A stretch of 64,000 nucleotides of DNA from Microvirga terrestris (GTDB lineage Bacteria > Pseudomonadota > Alphaproteobacteria > Rhizobiales > Beijerinckiaceae), in assembly GCF_015694425.1 (NCBI RefSeq), contig NZ_JADQDN010000003.1, positions 248,001-312,000 on the forward strand, written 5' to 3'. This document shows positions 37,574 through 46,418 of the stretch, one piece after another. The position numbers and the translations under genes were made by a program. The notes beneath the pieces were generated by a model, which ran no database searches, was not told the DNA's origin, and was given only the letters and a program-made list of their open reading frames with translations. How positions within the stretch are numbered: the first letter of the stretch is position 1; the number at the start of each line of letters is the position of its first letter.

Positions 37574-38551
37574 ATGAACGCCCCCTCGCCACCGCGCCTG
37601 AGGAAGGCCGCCGCAGCTCCCGACAGGCAGAAGCGCGCCCTGCCCGCTTCTCTCAGCCGGAACGCGCCCCTCGTGCCAGTGGACTCGGCCGGCGGCCAGG
37701 CCTTGGCAGCGGTTATCGCGATCCTCACCTTTCTGGCGGCTCTCTGCGCCGGCGGCGCAGAGCTCGTGGCAGCCTCGTCCGCCCAGTGGCGCTCCGAGAT
37801 TTCCCGGGAAGTCACTATCCAGATCCGCCCCAACGCCCAGCGCTCCATCGACCAGGACGTGGAGCGCGCAGTGGCGCTGGCCCGGCAGGCGCCGGGGGTC
37901 GAAGTGGCTCAGGCCTTTTCGAAAGAAGAATCCGAGCGCCTGCTCGAGCCTTGGCTCGGAACCGGCCTCGATTTCAACGACCTGCCGGTGCCGCGCCTGA
38001 TCGTGATCAAGATCCGGGAGGGCGCGAAGCCGGATTTCACAACCTTGCGGCAATCCCTCCAGCGCGATGTGCCGGGCGCGACCCTCGACGACCATGCCCT
38101 CTGGGTGTCGCGGCTCTCCACCATGGCCAACACCATCATCGGCGTCGGCGTATTCCTGGTCAGCCTGGTGCTGATAGCCGCGGCGCTCGCGGTCATCTTC
38201 GCTACCCGGGGCGCCATGGCGAGCAACCGGGAGGTGGTGGACGTGCTCCACTTCGTGGGCGCCAACGACGACTTCATCGCCAAGGAATTCCAGCGCCGCT
38301 TCTTCCGGCTGGGGCTGCGCGGCGCGGCCATCGGGGCCGGCGGCGCCATGGTCCTGACCCTGATCCTGGGCCTCGTGACCCGCTCCTGGCGGGCAAGCCC
38401 CACGGGCGATCAGATCGAGGCCCTGTTCGGCGCCTTCACGATCAGCTGGCGGGGCTATGGGGTCGTGATCCTGATCGCGCTCTTCGTGGCCGTGATCACA
38501 GGCATCGTATCGCGGCTCACCGTGAGACGCTTTCTTAACGAAAATGGTTGA
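37574..38551 (+). CDS. ftsX: Cell division protein FtsX
   Basis: 325 residues. Hydrophilic N-terminus (1-40), first membrane helix (about 43-65), a periplasmic domain (about 70-180), then three helices with the FtsX C-terminal core (VDVLHFVGANDDFIAKEFQRR). GAG(CTTAAG) precedes the ATG. It forms the membrane half of the FtsEX complex and couples ATP hydrolysis to periplasmic wall hydrolases. Confidence 0.92.
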   Translation: MNAPSPPRLRKAAAAPDRQKRALPASLSRNAPLVPVDSAGGQALAAVIAILTFLAALCAGGAELVAASSAQWRSEISREVTIQIRPNAQRSIDQDVERAVALARQAPGVEVAQAFSKEESERLLEPWLGTGLDFNDLPVPRLIVIKIREGAKPDFTTLRQSLQRDVPGATLDDHALWVSRLSTMANTIIGVGVFLVSLVLIAAALAVIFATRGAMASNREVVDVLHFVGANDDFIAKEFQRRFFRLGLRGAAIGAGGAMVLTLILGLVTRSWRASPTGDQIEALFGAFTISWRGYGVVILIALFVAVITGIVSRLTVRRFLNENG

Positions 38552-38620
38552 TGGTGACAGTTAACAGAGAAAGAGCAGGCCGCCTCTCCATTGCCGCAAT
38601 CTCCATTATCTTCGTCCCGG

Positions 38621-39391
38621 ATGACCTCGCAAACGCAGAGTTTGGGTGCGCCGGACGCCACGGAAACCGTCGGCTGGGGCTGGACGATGCAGGAATCGCC
38701 TAAGGCTCCCGCACGGCGGTCGTGGGCGCGACGCATTCTCGGTTTCGGCTTCTGGGCCGCCACATGCGCCGCCCTCATCGGCTTCCTGGGTTTTCTCGCC
38801 TTCGTCTACAGCCTCGACCGCTCCGAGCAGCGGCCGGAAACCCGGGCGGACGGCATCGTGGCCCTGACCGGCGGCGCCCAGCGCATCGGCGATGCCATCG
38901 ACCTTCTGGATAAGGGCTATGCCAAGAGGCTCCTGATCTCGGGCGTCAACGAGAACACCAGTCGCGACCAGATCGCCCGGCTCAATCCCGGACAGCGGCG
39001 CCTGTTCGATTGCTGCGTGGATCTCGATTACCGGGCCCGCAACACCATCGGCAACGCCATCGAGACACGGCGCTGGGCCGAGAAGAACAGCTTCGACACC
39101 ATCATCGTGGTGACCTCGAACTACCACATGCCACGCACCCTCGTGGAACTCGACCACGCCCTGCCGAACCTGCAGAAGATCCCCTACCCGGTTGCGGCGA
39201 CCATCGACCCGCACGATTGGTGGCACAATCCGGCGGTGGCCCGCGTGATCTTCACCGAGTATCTGAAGTTTCTGGCTGTCTGGGTGCGCACCCACCTTGA
39301 GGACGACCCGGAGCGCTCCTCGGTGGCCCACCTCATCAGCGGCGGCTCCCCGGTCAAACGGCAGCTGATCGCCGAGCCCATCTGGCGCTAG
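38621..39391 (+). CDS. YdcF family (DUF218) membrane protein
   Basis: 256 residues from the ATG at 38621; a TTG at 38591 or ATG at 38687 are alternatives, since no strong ribosome site is visible. One N-terminal membrane helix is followed by the DUF218 domain (DGIVALTGGAQRIGDAIDLL, SGVNENTS, ARNTIGNAIETRRWAE, VVTSNYHMPR). The E. coli homologues ElyC/SanA act in envelope integrity. Gene order ftsE-ftsX-this-plsC is conserved in Rhizobiales and suggests an envelope role. Confidence 0.88.
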   Translation: MTSQTQSLGAPDATETVGWGWTMQESPKAPARRSWARRILGFGFWAATCAALIGFLGFLAFVYSLDRSEQRPETRADGIVALTGGAQRIGDAIDLLDKGYAKRLLISGVNENTSRDQIARLNPGQRRLFDCCVDLDYRARNTIGNAIETRRWAEKNSFDTIIVVTSNYHMPRTLVELDHALPNLQKIPYPVAATIDPHDWWHNPAVARVIFTEYLKFLAVWVRTHLEDDPERSSVAHLISGGSPVKRQLIAEPIWR

Positions 39392-39465
39392 AGAAGAGCG
39401 AGGAAACCCTCTAAGGTCATTGCGACCGCGGAGCCTGTTGCTCCGCTTTTCAGTTTCGCGATTCC

Positions 39466-40233
39466 ATGCTGATCCTCCGCTCCCTGCTGTTCAACATCGC
39501 CTTCTACGCCAACCTGGTCCTGTGGCTGATCCTGCTGATTCCGGGCCTCCTGGTGCCGCGCCGGACCTTCATGGAGCTGGTCAAGCTCTGGGGCCGCACA
39601 TCGATCTGGCTGCTGCGGGTCATTGCCGGCGTCAAGGTCGAGATCATCGGGCGGGAGAAGATCCCGCCGGGCGGGGCGCTGGTGGCGGCCAAGCACCAGT
39701 CGTTCCTCGAGACCTTCGCCATCGTGACGATCCTGGACGATCCGACCTACATCCTGAAGCGGGAGCTCATGTGGATTCCCATCTTCGGCTGGCATCTGGC
39801 CAAGGCCCGATGCGTGCCGGTGAACCGCAAGGCCGGCACGGTCGCCCTGGTTCAGATGACCCAGCGGGCGAAGGAGGAGGCCCAGCACGGACGTCAGATC
39901 ATCATCTTCCCCGAGGGAACCCGCCGCCCTCCGGGCGCGCCGCCGGCCTACAAGTATGGCGTGGCGCATCTCTACCAGAATCTCGGCTTTCCCTGCATCC
40001 CGATCGCCCTGAATGCCGGGCTCTTCTGGCCGCGCCGCCAGTTCATCCGCCGGCCCGGCACGGTGCAGATCGAGGTGCTAGACCCCATCCCGGCGGGCCT
40101 GCCGCGCGACGAGTTCTTTCAGCGGGTCCAGGCTGAGATCGAGACGGCCTCGGACAGGCTCTACGAGAAGGGCCGGCAGGAGCTCGGCCTCGGCCCGGCG
40201 ACGACTTCGGAAGCGTCCCTGTCGAAGGCATGA
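39466..40233 (+). CDS. plsC: 1-acyl-sn-glycerol-3-phosphate acyltransferase
   Basis: 255 residues. N-terminal hydrophobic segment (9-30), acyltransferase block with HQSFLE at residues 77-82 and FPEGTR at 148-153. It acylates lysophosphatidic acid to phosphatidic acid at the inner membrane. The catalytic block normally reads H-x4-D; here the last residue is Glu82, a conservative change worth noting. A repeat element follows the stop. Confidence 0.9.
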   Translation: MLILRSLLFNIAFYANLVLWLILLIPGLLVPRRTFMELVKLWGRTSIWLLRVIAGVKVEIIGREKIPPGGALVAAKHQSFLETFAIVTILDDPTYILKRELMWIPIFGWHLAKARCVPVNRKAGTVALVQMTQRAKEEAQHGRQIIIFPEGTRRPPGAPPAYKYGVAHLYQNLGFPCIPIALNAGLFWPRRQFIRRPGTVQIEVLDPIPAGLPRDEFFQRVQAEIETASDRLYEKGRQELGLGPATTSEASLSKA

Positions 40234-40249
40234 AAACGACACCCTCGGT

Positions 40250-40338
40250 GTCATGGCCGGGCTTGTCCCGGCCATCCCGATATGATGAGGCACGGCACTT
40301 CAGGCTATCGAGATCCCCGGCACAAGGCCGGTGATGAC
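40250..40338. repeat. Intergenic mosaic repeat, single B unit (copy 3)
   Basis: Starts GTCATGGCCGGGCTTG and ends GGTGATGAC; carries the two hairpins of the B unit (GCCGGG..CCCGGC and CCCCGGC..GCCGGTG). It lies between plsC and the next gene. Confidence 0.8.
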
Positions 40339-40411
40339 GGTGAGAAGGGGAGCGGCTCTCTCACAGCCACAAAAACCCGCAAACCCAAGTCCTGCCAAGC
40401 TTCTATCAACC

Positions 40412-40440
40412 TTGACGACTCACCTGCCCGTTCTTACATA
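40412..40440 (+). promoter_or_regulatory. Sigma70 promoter directly before the 40450 gene
   Basis: -35 TTGACG (40412-40417), exactly 17 bp, -10 TACATA (40435-40440). The start codon is only 9 bp after the -10, so the transcript would have a leader of about 2-4 nt. Confidence 0.6.
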
Positions 40441-40447
40441 TAAGAAC
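40430..40447. promoter_or_regulatory. Inverted repeat over the -10 element (possible operator)
   Basis: GTTCTTA / TAAGAAC, seven perfect base pairs around CATA. It covers the -10 box and the probable transcription start, an arrangement typical of a repressor site. Confidence 0.45.
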
Positions 40448-40449
40448 AT

Positions 40450-40884
40450 ATGGCGAACAAACGAACCATATCCTGGAATGCGGCCATGCGGGATCTCCGC
40501 AACGACCGAATGCGGAGGGCTGGCGTGCGCGAGGAACGGCTACGGGCGACCGCAGGGCTTCGCTCCACTTCCACCTTGAGTTCCTGGCGCGGTCGCTCGG
40601 GCCGCCGCTACATCGTCGGCGTCCATCCCCTGAACGAAGAAGAACTTCTCGATGTCACGGACGCCGTGATCCTGGCCGTCAAGCGGGACCGGGACGGCAC
40701 CGGCACGGTGATCGACGCCGCCATGGCCGCGTCCGAGCCGGCCGAGCACACCCGGATGCGCTGGCTGGCCAAGGCCCAGGAACTGGGCGCCACCGAGCTT
40801 CACATTCACAGGCTTGCCGCTACGGACGAGGATCGCCGCGCGATTTTCGAGGATCTGCGCGAGGACGAGACTCAGGCTTCCTGA
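40450..40884 (+). CDS. Hypothetical protein, 144 residues, probably leaderless mRNA
   Basis: Basic N-terminal half (KRTISWNAAMRDLRNDRMRR...) followed by VGVHPLNEEELLDVTDAVILAVKRD, and an acidic C-terminus. There is no signal peptide, membrane helix or recognised domain. No ribosome site precedes the ATG; a good promoter ends 9 bp before it, so translation probably starts at the mRNA 5' end. The final 13 bp overlap the chaC-type gene on the other strand. I do not recognise the family. Confidence 0.68.
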   Translation: MANKRTISWNAAMRDLRNDRMRRAGVREERLRATAGLRSTSTLSSWRGRSGRRYIVGVHPLNEEELLDVTDAVILAVKRDRDGTGTVIDAAMAASEPAEHTRMRWLAKAQELGATELHIHRLAATDEDRRAIFEDLREDETQAS

Positions 40885-41408
40885 TCCAAGGCATCGAGGA
40901 TCTTGTGCAGCAATGGGTCGACCACGCTCATGCCGACGAGGTGATCGTAGGTGTTGCGCACGTAATCCGGGTTGCGTCCGGAAACGCCGTTACCCTGCCG
41001 CACATGCTTCAACACATCCTCGAAGGACAAACGCCCCGCATATTGCCCGTGATAGCGGTCGACTACATAGGCCAGAGCGCGGACCCGACGGCCGTCGGCC
41101 AGCCGCACCGGCAGGTGGCGCTCCAGATAGACCGCGGTGACCTGCTCACGCTCGCGCAAATATTGGATCGTGGCCTCCGCTTCCTCCAAGGCGACCCGGA
41201 ACGCCACGCCGTGGCAGCGCCCGCCGCGATCGAGGCCGAGCACCAGCCCCGGATGTTCGGGCGTTCCACGATGAACATGGGAGAAGACGCAGAGCGAGCG
41301 GTGATAGCCGTAGAGATGGGCATGCACGCGCTCAAGATAGGGAAAGCCCGGCCGCCACATGAGCGAGCCGTAGCCGAACACCCATAAATCCTCCGTGAGG
41401 TCCTTCAT
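40872..41408 (-). CDS. chaC: ChaC-type glutathione-specific gamma-glutamylcyclotransferase
   Basis: 178 residues from the ATG at 41408. The substrate-binding motif VFGYGSLMW (10-18) and the block HRGTPEHPGLVLGLDRGG..HGVAFRV are characteristic. It cleaves glutathione to 5-oxoproline and Cys-Gly. A longer in-frame start (41471) reaches into a palindromic repeat and is rejected. This gene sits beside DUF2125 in many Rhizobiales. Confidence 0.9.
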   Translation of the reverse strand: MKDLTEDLWVFGYGSLMWRPGFPYLERVHAHLYGYHRSLCVFSHVHRGTPEHPGLVLGLDRGGRCHGVAFRVALEEAEATIQYLREREQVTAVYLERHLPVRLADGRRVRALAYVVDRYHGQYAGRLSFEDVLKHVRQGNGVSGRNPDYVRNTYDHLVGMSVVDPLLHKILDALDQEA

Positions 41409-41445
41409 GTCACCCCGCCCGAACCTTGCCTGCTTCGGGCCTATA

Positions 41446-41560
41446 GCATCGAACCCAAAAGTGGGAACCACTTTTGGGACTGAATTCGATGCTTGTGTTT
41501 TGATGAGCGCATCGTTGTCGCGGAAAAGTGGGGTCCACTTTTCCGCACGAGGCGCTAGAG
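41446..41560. repeat. RIME-like double palindrome
   Basis: Two adjacent palindromes: 41446-41493 with outer arms AGCATCGAA / TTCGATGCT and inner arms CCAAAAGTGG / CCACTTTTGG; 41521-41545 with arms CGGAAAAGTGG / CCACTTTTCCG. This pattern is a known class of intergenic mosaic element in rhizobia. It sits between divergent chaC and DUF2125 genes. Confidence 0.78.
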
Positions 41561-41592
41561 CTAGGAAGCGTCAACACAACAGGAGATCGCGC

Positions 41593-42645
41593 ATGGATCA
41601 GGCCACCCCCGCAGGGCATGTTCGCCGCAGTCGCTTCTGGCTCTACGCGCCCTTCGTCCTGCTGCTTCTCCTCACCATTGCCTGGAGCATCGCCTGGTTC
41701 GTGATCCGCAACCGCACGGCGGAGGCCCTCGACGGCTGGATCGCCGCGGAGGCGAAGGCCGGGCGGGAATGGACTTGCCAGGATCGCACCATCGCCGGCT
41801 ATCCGTTCCGCATCGAGGTGATCTGCAACGCGCTCGACCTGAAGCGCGGAGGCGTGTCCGCCTCCTTCGGGCGCACCGAGGCCGTGGCGCAGGTCTATGA
41901 GCCCCGCCGCATCATCACCGAAGTGGCCGGCCCCCTGAAGGTGACGGACGGGACCGTGACGGTGCAAGGCAGCTGGGATCTGCTGCAGGCCAGCCTCAAT
42001 GCCTCGCAGAGGGGGTTGCAGCGGGTCTCGGTGGCTGCCAACGCCCCGAAGGTGACCGTCACCGGCCTGCCGGCCGGTGAGTTGACCGGATCCGGCAAGC
42101 GTCTGGAGCTTCACGTGCGGCCCAACCCCACACGGCGCTCCGAGCTGGCCGGCGACGTGGCCGCCTCCGTGACGGAGGCGCGCATTCCCCTTCTCGATGC
42201 GCTCATCGGCGGTGCGGAGCCGACGAACCTGAACGCGGACGTCACCGTTACCCAAGCGGACGGCTTCAAGGGCGGCACCATCGCGGAGGAGATGGAGCTC
42301 TGGCGCAAAGCCGGCGGCAAGCTCGACATCTTGATGCTGGCGGCCGCTAAGGGCACGCGCCAGATCGAGACCAAGGGCGAGTTGCGCCTCGACGAGCAGC
42401 ACCGGCCAGCCGGTCAGCTGAACGTGGCGGCTGCCGGGCTCGATGGCCTTCTGGGCAATCTCACCGGCGGACGGCTCGGCGGCAATCTGTTGGGCATGCT
42501 GCTGGGACAGGGTCCGCGCTCAACAACTGCGCAGCCGAACGCCAAGCCGCAACTCGCCTCCCTGCCGCCGCTGCGGCTTGAGAACGGCCTCCTGGCCATG
42601 GGGCCCTTCGTGATCCCGAACGTGAAGCTGCAGCCGTTATATTGA
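41593..42645 (+). CDS. DUF2125 domain-containing protein
   Basis: 350 residues from the ATG at 41593, after AGGAGA. An N-terminal membrane helix (about 18-40) anchors a large periplasmic domain with C-terminal conserved features of DUF2125 (WTCQDRTIAGYPFRIEVIC near residue 60, with a Cys pair). The end reads LENGLLAMGPFVIPNVKLQPLY. Function unknown; an AsmA-like envelope role is a guess. An in-frame ATG at 41395 starts inside chaC and repeats, so it is rejected. Confidence 0.86.
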   Translation: MDQATPAGHVRRSRFWLYAPFVLLLLLTIAWSIAWFVIRNRTAEALDGWIAAEAKAGREWTCQDRTIAGYPFRIEVICNALDLKRGGVSASFGRTEAVAQVYEPRRIITEVAGPLKVTDGTVTVQGSWDLLQASLNASQRGLQRVSVAANAPKVTVTGLPAGELTGSGKRLELHVRPNPTRRSELAGDVAASVTEARIPLLDALIGGAEPTNLNADVTVTQADGFKGGTIAEEMELWRKAGGKLDILMLAAAKGTRQIETKGELRLDEQHRPAGQLNVAAAGLDGLLGNLTGGRLGGNLLGMLLGQGPRSTTAQPNAKPQLASLPPLRLENGLLAMGPFVIPNVKLQPLY

Positions 42646-42658
42646 TGACCATTCCTTT

Positions 42659-42861
42659 GTCATCACCGGCCTTGTGCCGGTGATCTCGATCGGAAAAGTG
42701 CGGCGCTTCACAGAATCGGGATGGCCGGGACAAGCCCGGCCATGACGCAGCGAGGATGCACCAGTGTCATTCCCGGCCGGAGCGTAGAGAAGGGGAAGGG
42801 AATCCATAGCGCCGCGCGTATGGGTGGATCCCCTTCCCGCACTTCGTGCGCCGGGGATGAC
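42659..42861. repeat. Intergenic mosaic repeat, inverted B plus direct A (copy 4)
   Basis: B unit in reverse at 42659-42746 and A unit forward at 42765-42861. Compared with copies 1 and 2, the relative orientation of the two units differs, so they move or invert independently. Confidence 0.8.
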
Positions 42862-42881
42862 ACTCCACCACCGACCGCCGC

Positions 42882-43832
42882 CTAAGTCTTGTCCTCGCGC
42901 CGGCGCCCGAAATCCGGCTCTGGGGTTTCCTGACCGGACGAGATGATGCCGCGGCGGATGGCGCGGGTGCGGGTGAAGAGGTCGAACAGCTTGTCGCCCT
43001 CGCCCCAGCGGATGGCGCGCGCCAAAAGCGCGATGTCCTCGTTGAGGCGGCCGAGCATTTCCAGCACCGCCTCGCGGTTGTGCAGGAAGACGTCGCGCCA
43101 CATGGTCGGGTCGGAGGCGGCAATGCGGGTGAAATCGCGGAAGCCGCCGGCCGAGAACTTGATCACCTCGCCCTGCGTGACCGTCTCCAGATCGGCCGCC
43201 GTGCCGACGATGTTGTAGGCAATCAGATGCGGCACATGGCTGGTGATGGCGAGCACCAGATCGTGGTGCTGCGCGCTCATGACCTCCACGTTGGAGCCCA
43301 TGGCCTCCCAGAAAACGCGCACGCGCTCGATTGCCGCCTCGTCCGTGCCCTCGGGCGGGGTGAGGATGCACCAGCGATTGTGGAAGAGCGTCGAGAAACC
43401 GGCATCAGGCCCCGAATGCTCCGTGCCCGCCACCGGATGGGCCGGCACGAAATGCACGCCGTCGGGAAGATGCGGCTGCACCTGCGCAACGACTGAGCCC
43501 TTTACCGAGCCCACATCCGACACGATGCTGCCGGGCTTGAGGCCTGAGCGCATCGCTTCCGCGACCTTGCCGCAGACACCGACGGGCACGCAGAGGATCA
43601 CGAGATCCGCATCCCTCACACCGGCCGCCACATCGGTCGACGCCTCGTCGGCAAGCCTAAGCTCCCGCACCCGCGCCACCACCGCGTCGCTCGCATCCAC
43701 CGCCACGATGGTGCGCGCGAGATTGAGATGACGGGCCGCGCGGGCGATCGACGAGCCGATCAGCCCGAGGCCGATGAGCGCGACGCGCTCGACGAGCGGC
43801 GTGTCACGTGGGGGGCCGAGACGCTCAGGCAT
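42882..43832 (-). CDS. Prephenate/arogenate dehydrogenase
   Basis: 316 residues from the ATG at 43832, whose first 8 bp overlap the end of hisC. The NAD(P) motif [12 protein letters not shown] is near residue 23 and the catalytic region [14 protein letters not shown] near residue 130. It converts prephenate or arogenate towards tyrosine; specificity cannot be decided by eye, so no symbol is given. It is the third gene of a unit chorismate mutase-hisC-dehydrogenase. Confidence 0.92.
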   Translation of the reverse strand: MPERLGPPRDTPLVERVALIGLGLIGSSIARAARHLNLARTIVAVDASDAVVARVRELRLADEASTDVAAGVRDADLVILCVPVGVCGKVAEAMRSGLKPGSIVSDVGSVKGSVVAQVQPHLPDGVHFVPAHPVAGTEHSGPDAGFSTLFHNRWCILTPPEGTDEAAIERVRVFWEAMGSNVEVMSAQHHDLVLAITSHVPHLIAYNIVGTAADLETVTQGEVIKFSAGGFRDFTRIAASDPTMWRDVFLHNREAVLEMLGRLNEDIALLARAIRWGEGDKLFDLFTRTRAIRRGIISSGQETPEPDFGRRREDKT

Positions 43833-44925
43833 GTTTGCCACCAAGAAAATCGCGCAGCGCCGCCACAACGAGGCCGTTCGCCTCCTCGTCGCCCACCGTC
43901 AGGCGCAGGGAGTTCGGCAAGCCGTAGGCATCGATCCGACGCAGGATCAGGCCGCGGCCGGAGAGAAACGCATCCGCATCCTGCGCGGTCCTGCCGGCAC
44001 TTTCCGGGAAATGGATCATCAAAAAATTGCCGACGCTCGGCGTGACTTTCAGGCCGAGCGCTTCGATCTCGCGGCTGAGCCAGGCGAGCCAGCGCTCGTT
44101 GTGCTCGATGGCTTTCGCGATATGCGCCTCGTCCTGGATCGCCGCGATGCCGGCGGCAATCGCCGGGCCGCTCACGTTGAACGGGCCACGAATGCGGTTG
44201 ACCGCGTCCGCGATGTGGGCAGGCGCCACCATCCAGCCGAGGCGCAGGTTGGCCAGTCCGTAGATCTTCGAGAAGGTGCGGGTCATCACCACATTCTCGG
44301 ACGTGGCGACAAGCTCGAGGCCAGCCTCGTAGTCGTTGCGGCGCACGTATTCCGCATAGGCTGCGTCGAGCACCAGCAGGACCTGCGGCGGCAGGTTGGC
44401 GTGCAGGCGCTTGACCTCATCGAACGGAATGTAGGTGCCGGTCGGGTTGTTGGGGTTGGCCAGGAAGACGATCTTGGTCTTGTCCGTCACTTGGGCGAGG
44501 ATCGCATCCACGTCCGTGCGCAGATCCTTCTCCGGCGCCACCACCGGCGTGCCGCCGGCGGCCAGGATCGCGATGCGGTAGACCAGGAAGCCGTGCTCCG
44601 TGAAGAGGCCTTCGTCGCCCGGGCCCACATAGGCGTGGGTGATCAGCGCCAGAAGCTCGTCCGAGCCCGCGCCGCAGATAATCCGGTTCGCATCGAGCCC
44701 ATAGCGGGCCGCAATCGCCTCGCGTAAGCGCGTCGCAGTCCCATCCGGATAAAGCTCGAGATGATCGAAGGTCCGGATCGCTTCCATGGCTTTGGGCGAG
44801 GGGCCGAGCGGCGTCTCGTTGGAGGAGAGCTTATGGATCTTCGCAACCCCTGCGGCCTTGCTCTTGCCGGGCACATAGGCGTCGATCTGCATCACGCCGG
44901 GACGGGGCTGGGGGCGAACGGACAT
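43825..44925 (-). CDS. hisC: Histidinol-phosphate / aromatic aminotransferase
   Basis: 366 residues, class I/II fold. [17 protein letters not shown] near residue 30, [11 protein letters not shown] and the PLP lysine in [16 protein letters not shown] are visible. HisC transaminates imidazole acetol phosphate in histidine synthesis; placed between chorismate mutase and prephenate dehydrogenase, it probably also serves aromatic amino acid transamination, a known double role. Confidence 0.92.
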   Translation of the reverse strand: MSVRPQPRPGVMQIDAYVPGKSKAAGVAKIHKLSSNETPLGPSPKAMEAIRTFDHLELYPDGTATRLREAIAARYGLDANRIICGAGSDELLALITHAYVGPGDEGLFTEHGFLVYRIAILAAGGTPVVAPEKDLRTDVDAILAQVTDKTKIVFLANPNNPTGTYIPFDEVKRLHANLPPQVLLVLDAAYAEYVRRNDYEAGLELVATSENVVMTRTFSKIYGLANLRLGWMVAPAHIADAVNRIRGPFNVSGPAIAAGIAAIQDEAHIAKAIEHNERWLAWLSREIEALGLKVTPSVGNFLMIHFPESAGRTAQDADAFLSGRGLILRRIDAYGLPNSLRLTVGDEEANGLVVAALRDFLGGKHA

Positions 44926-44976
44926 TTCTACTTCCTAACAATCAATCTATGGGGAGGCTCTAGCGCAGCTGCGTTC

Positions 44977-45816
44977 TTATTTCACGTGGAAACGTTCGGC
45001 ATGGCTGCCGACCTCGGCCAGTTGGGCGAGGCTCGCGCCCGCCTTCGTCAGGGTCTCGTGCAGCTGAGCAGGCTCGACATGGCCTGGCACGGCGATGAGC
45101 TCCGACAGGCCATGGGCGTCGGCGGCGCTCGCGACCACCTCGCCGCCAAGGCGGACGAGCGCCTCGTTGGCGCCCCGGTGCCAGCGCTCGAACTGGGCGG
45201 CATAGAGCACCACGTCGCGCACGGCCGCATCCACCAGCGGCTTCGAGATAACGAAGACCGGCGTGCCGGCGGGATGATCCGGCCGCTCGATGAAGGGCAG
45301 GCGCGCGATGACCTTCGGGCGGTCCCGGTCGGCCAGCGTGCGCCACCAGGCGCCGCTCGTCGCCCCCTGGTCGAGGCGGAAGATGCCGAGATCGCCCCCG
45401 GAGGAGGCCACGGCCTCGATCACCGCGGCGGCGCTGGGATGGGTCATGTACGGCACCGTGAAGCCGAAATGGAACCGGGCGGAATCCCGCATGGGCGCGT
45501 CGCCCCCGGAGATGTCGGCATGGACAGAATAATTCGACTGCACATAGGTGAAGGTGCCGATGATCACCCGCCAGATGCCCTCCACCGTGTCGAGCGGCAG
45601 CAGGCCGTCGTGGCGCTCGGCGAGCGCCTTCATCATCGAAGCCTCGCGGCCGGGGCGGAAGGCCGAGGCGATGCCCGTCTTCGAGGCCTTCTTGGAAGCA
45701 ATCAGCCGGTCGATGATGGTGCCGCGCTCCATGAGCAGCCGATGCATCGCCTCATCAATGCGGTCGATCTCCTGGCGGAGTTCTGCAAGGGATGGGGCGG
45801 GCTTCTCGGCGGACAT
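44977..45816 (-). CDS. Chorismate mutase (AroQ type with long C-terminal region)
   Basis: 279 residues. The N-terminal 90 residues form an AroQ helical mutase (RQEIDRIDEAMHRLLMERGTIIDRL, GREASMMKAL). The remaining ~185 residues resemble a degenerate periplasmic-binding-like or prephenate dehydratase-type domain (AVIEAVASSGGDLGIFRL) but without a clear dehydratase TRF motif. Together the unit makes prephenate and passes it to tyrosine. hisC starts 51 bp downstream. A strong promoter about 330 nt upstream may drive it. Confidence 0.88.
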   Translation of the reverse strand: MSAEKPAPSLAELRQEIDRIDEAMHRLLMERGTIIDRLIASKKASKTGIASAFRPGREASMMKALAERHDGLLPLDTVEGIWRVIIGTFTYVQSNYSVHADISGGDAPMRDSARFHFGFTVPYMTHPSAAAVIEAVASSGGDLGIFRLDQGATSGAWWRTLADRDRPKVIARLPFIERPDHPAGTPVFVISKPLVDAAVRDVVLYAAQFERWHRGANEALVRLGGEVVASAADAHGLSELIAVPGHVEPAQLHETLTKAGASLAQLAEVGSHAERFHVK

Positions 45817-46156
45817 GAGCAGGGATCCTCAGGGAGAGGTTCTTCTTTGACGGCTTTGCCGGTTCTTGTCATCCCTGATTGCGCAGCGGGTTCGAGCCAG
45901 CACCTTGGGGCCCGCAGCGTGAGCTGCGAGCCTATAAGGTGGATCGAGGGAGGCGTGTCGTGCAGCCCGGCTCGATGGGTGTGGGAAATGTGAGAGCCAG
46001 ACTGCTCGTCACGCGCGGTTTGTTTCAGCGGACCTGGATCAAGCCAGGATCGGCCACCCGCGATCACAGGTGTGCGAGACCTGCGGCGGGACCGCTCCTT
46101 GCCCCACTCTTGCGACGCCTCGCGAGCGCGCCCCTCGTCGGGCGAGGATGTCCCCA

Positions 46157-46185
46157 GCTATAGCCCAGCTTAGGACGATTGTCAA
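46157..46185 (-). promoter_or_regulatory. Strong sigma70 promoter, minus strand
   Basis: On the minus strand TTGACA (46185-46180), exactly 17 bp, TATAGC (46162-46157). The predicted start is near 46150, pointing to chorismate mutase about 330 nt away. Confidence 0.7.
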
Positions 46186-46200
46186 GAACAAAATAAGAAC
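46186..46200 (-). promoter_or_regulatory. LexA-type SOS box
   Basis: Minus strand GTTC-TTATTTT-GTTC, exact match to the alphaproteobacterial LexA consensus GTTC-N7-GTTC with a T-rich spacer as in known sites. It ends right at the -35 TTGACA of the adjacent promoter. Confidence 0.55.
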
Positions 46201-46213
46201 ATTCCCTCACCAC

Positions 46214-46418
46214 GCCATCACCGGCTTCGTGCCGGTGATGGCGCTTGAATGGAGCGCGGCGCTTCTCGGATCGGGATGGCCAGGACAAGCCCGGCCATGA
46301 CGGGAGAGTGTGTCAATCCCGGCCGGAGATGGCGCAGCCATCGGAGGGGAAGGGAATCCACTCAAACGCTCGGCGCTATGGATCCCCTTCCCGATTCTGT
46401 GGGACCGCCGGGGATGAC
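46214..46418. repeat. Intergenic mosaic repeat, inverted B plus inverted A (copy 5)
   Basis: B-like unit 46214-46301 (somewhat diverged, first half CATCACCGGCTTCGTGCCGG) and A unit 46311-46418. It lies between the promoter at 46.18 kb and metX. Confidence 0.75.

Noticed and set aside
41395-41592. Upstream extension of the DUF2125 gene to an ATG at 41395
   Set aside because: The extension runs through the chaC start and the RIME-like palindromes; AGGAGA and a membrane helix support the ATG at 41593.
45817-46150. 6S RNA, RNase P RNA, tmRNA or SRP RNA in the long leader
   Set aside because: The region is structured and has a strong promoter, but none of the conserved signature segments of these RNAs could be identified.
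45879-46163. Plus-strand 94-codon ORF between chorismate mutase and metX
   Set aside because: Arg/Pro-rich, no ribosome site and no family resemblance; it overlaps the minus-strand leader and promoter.
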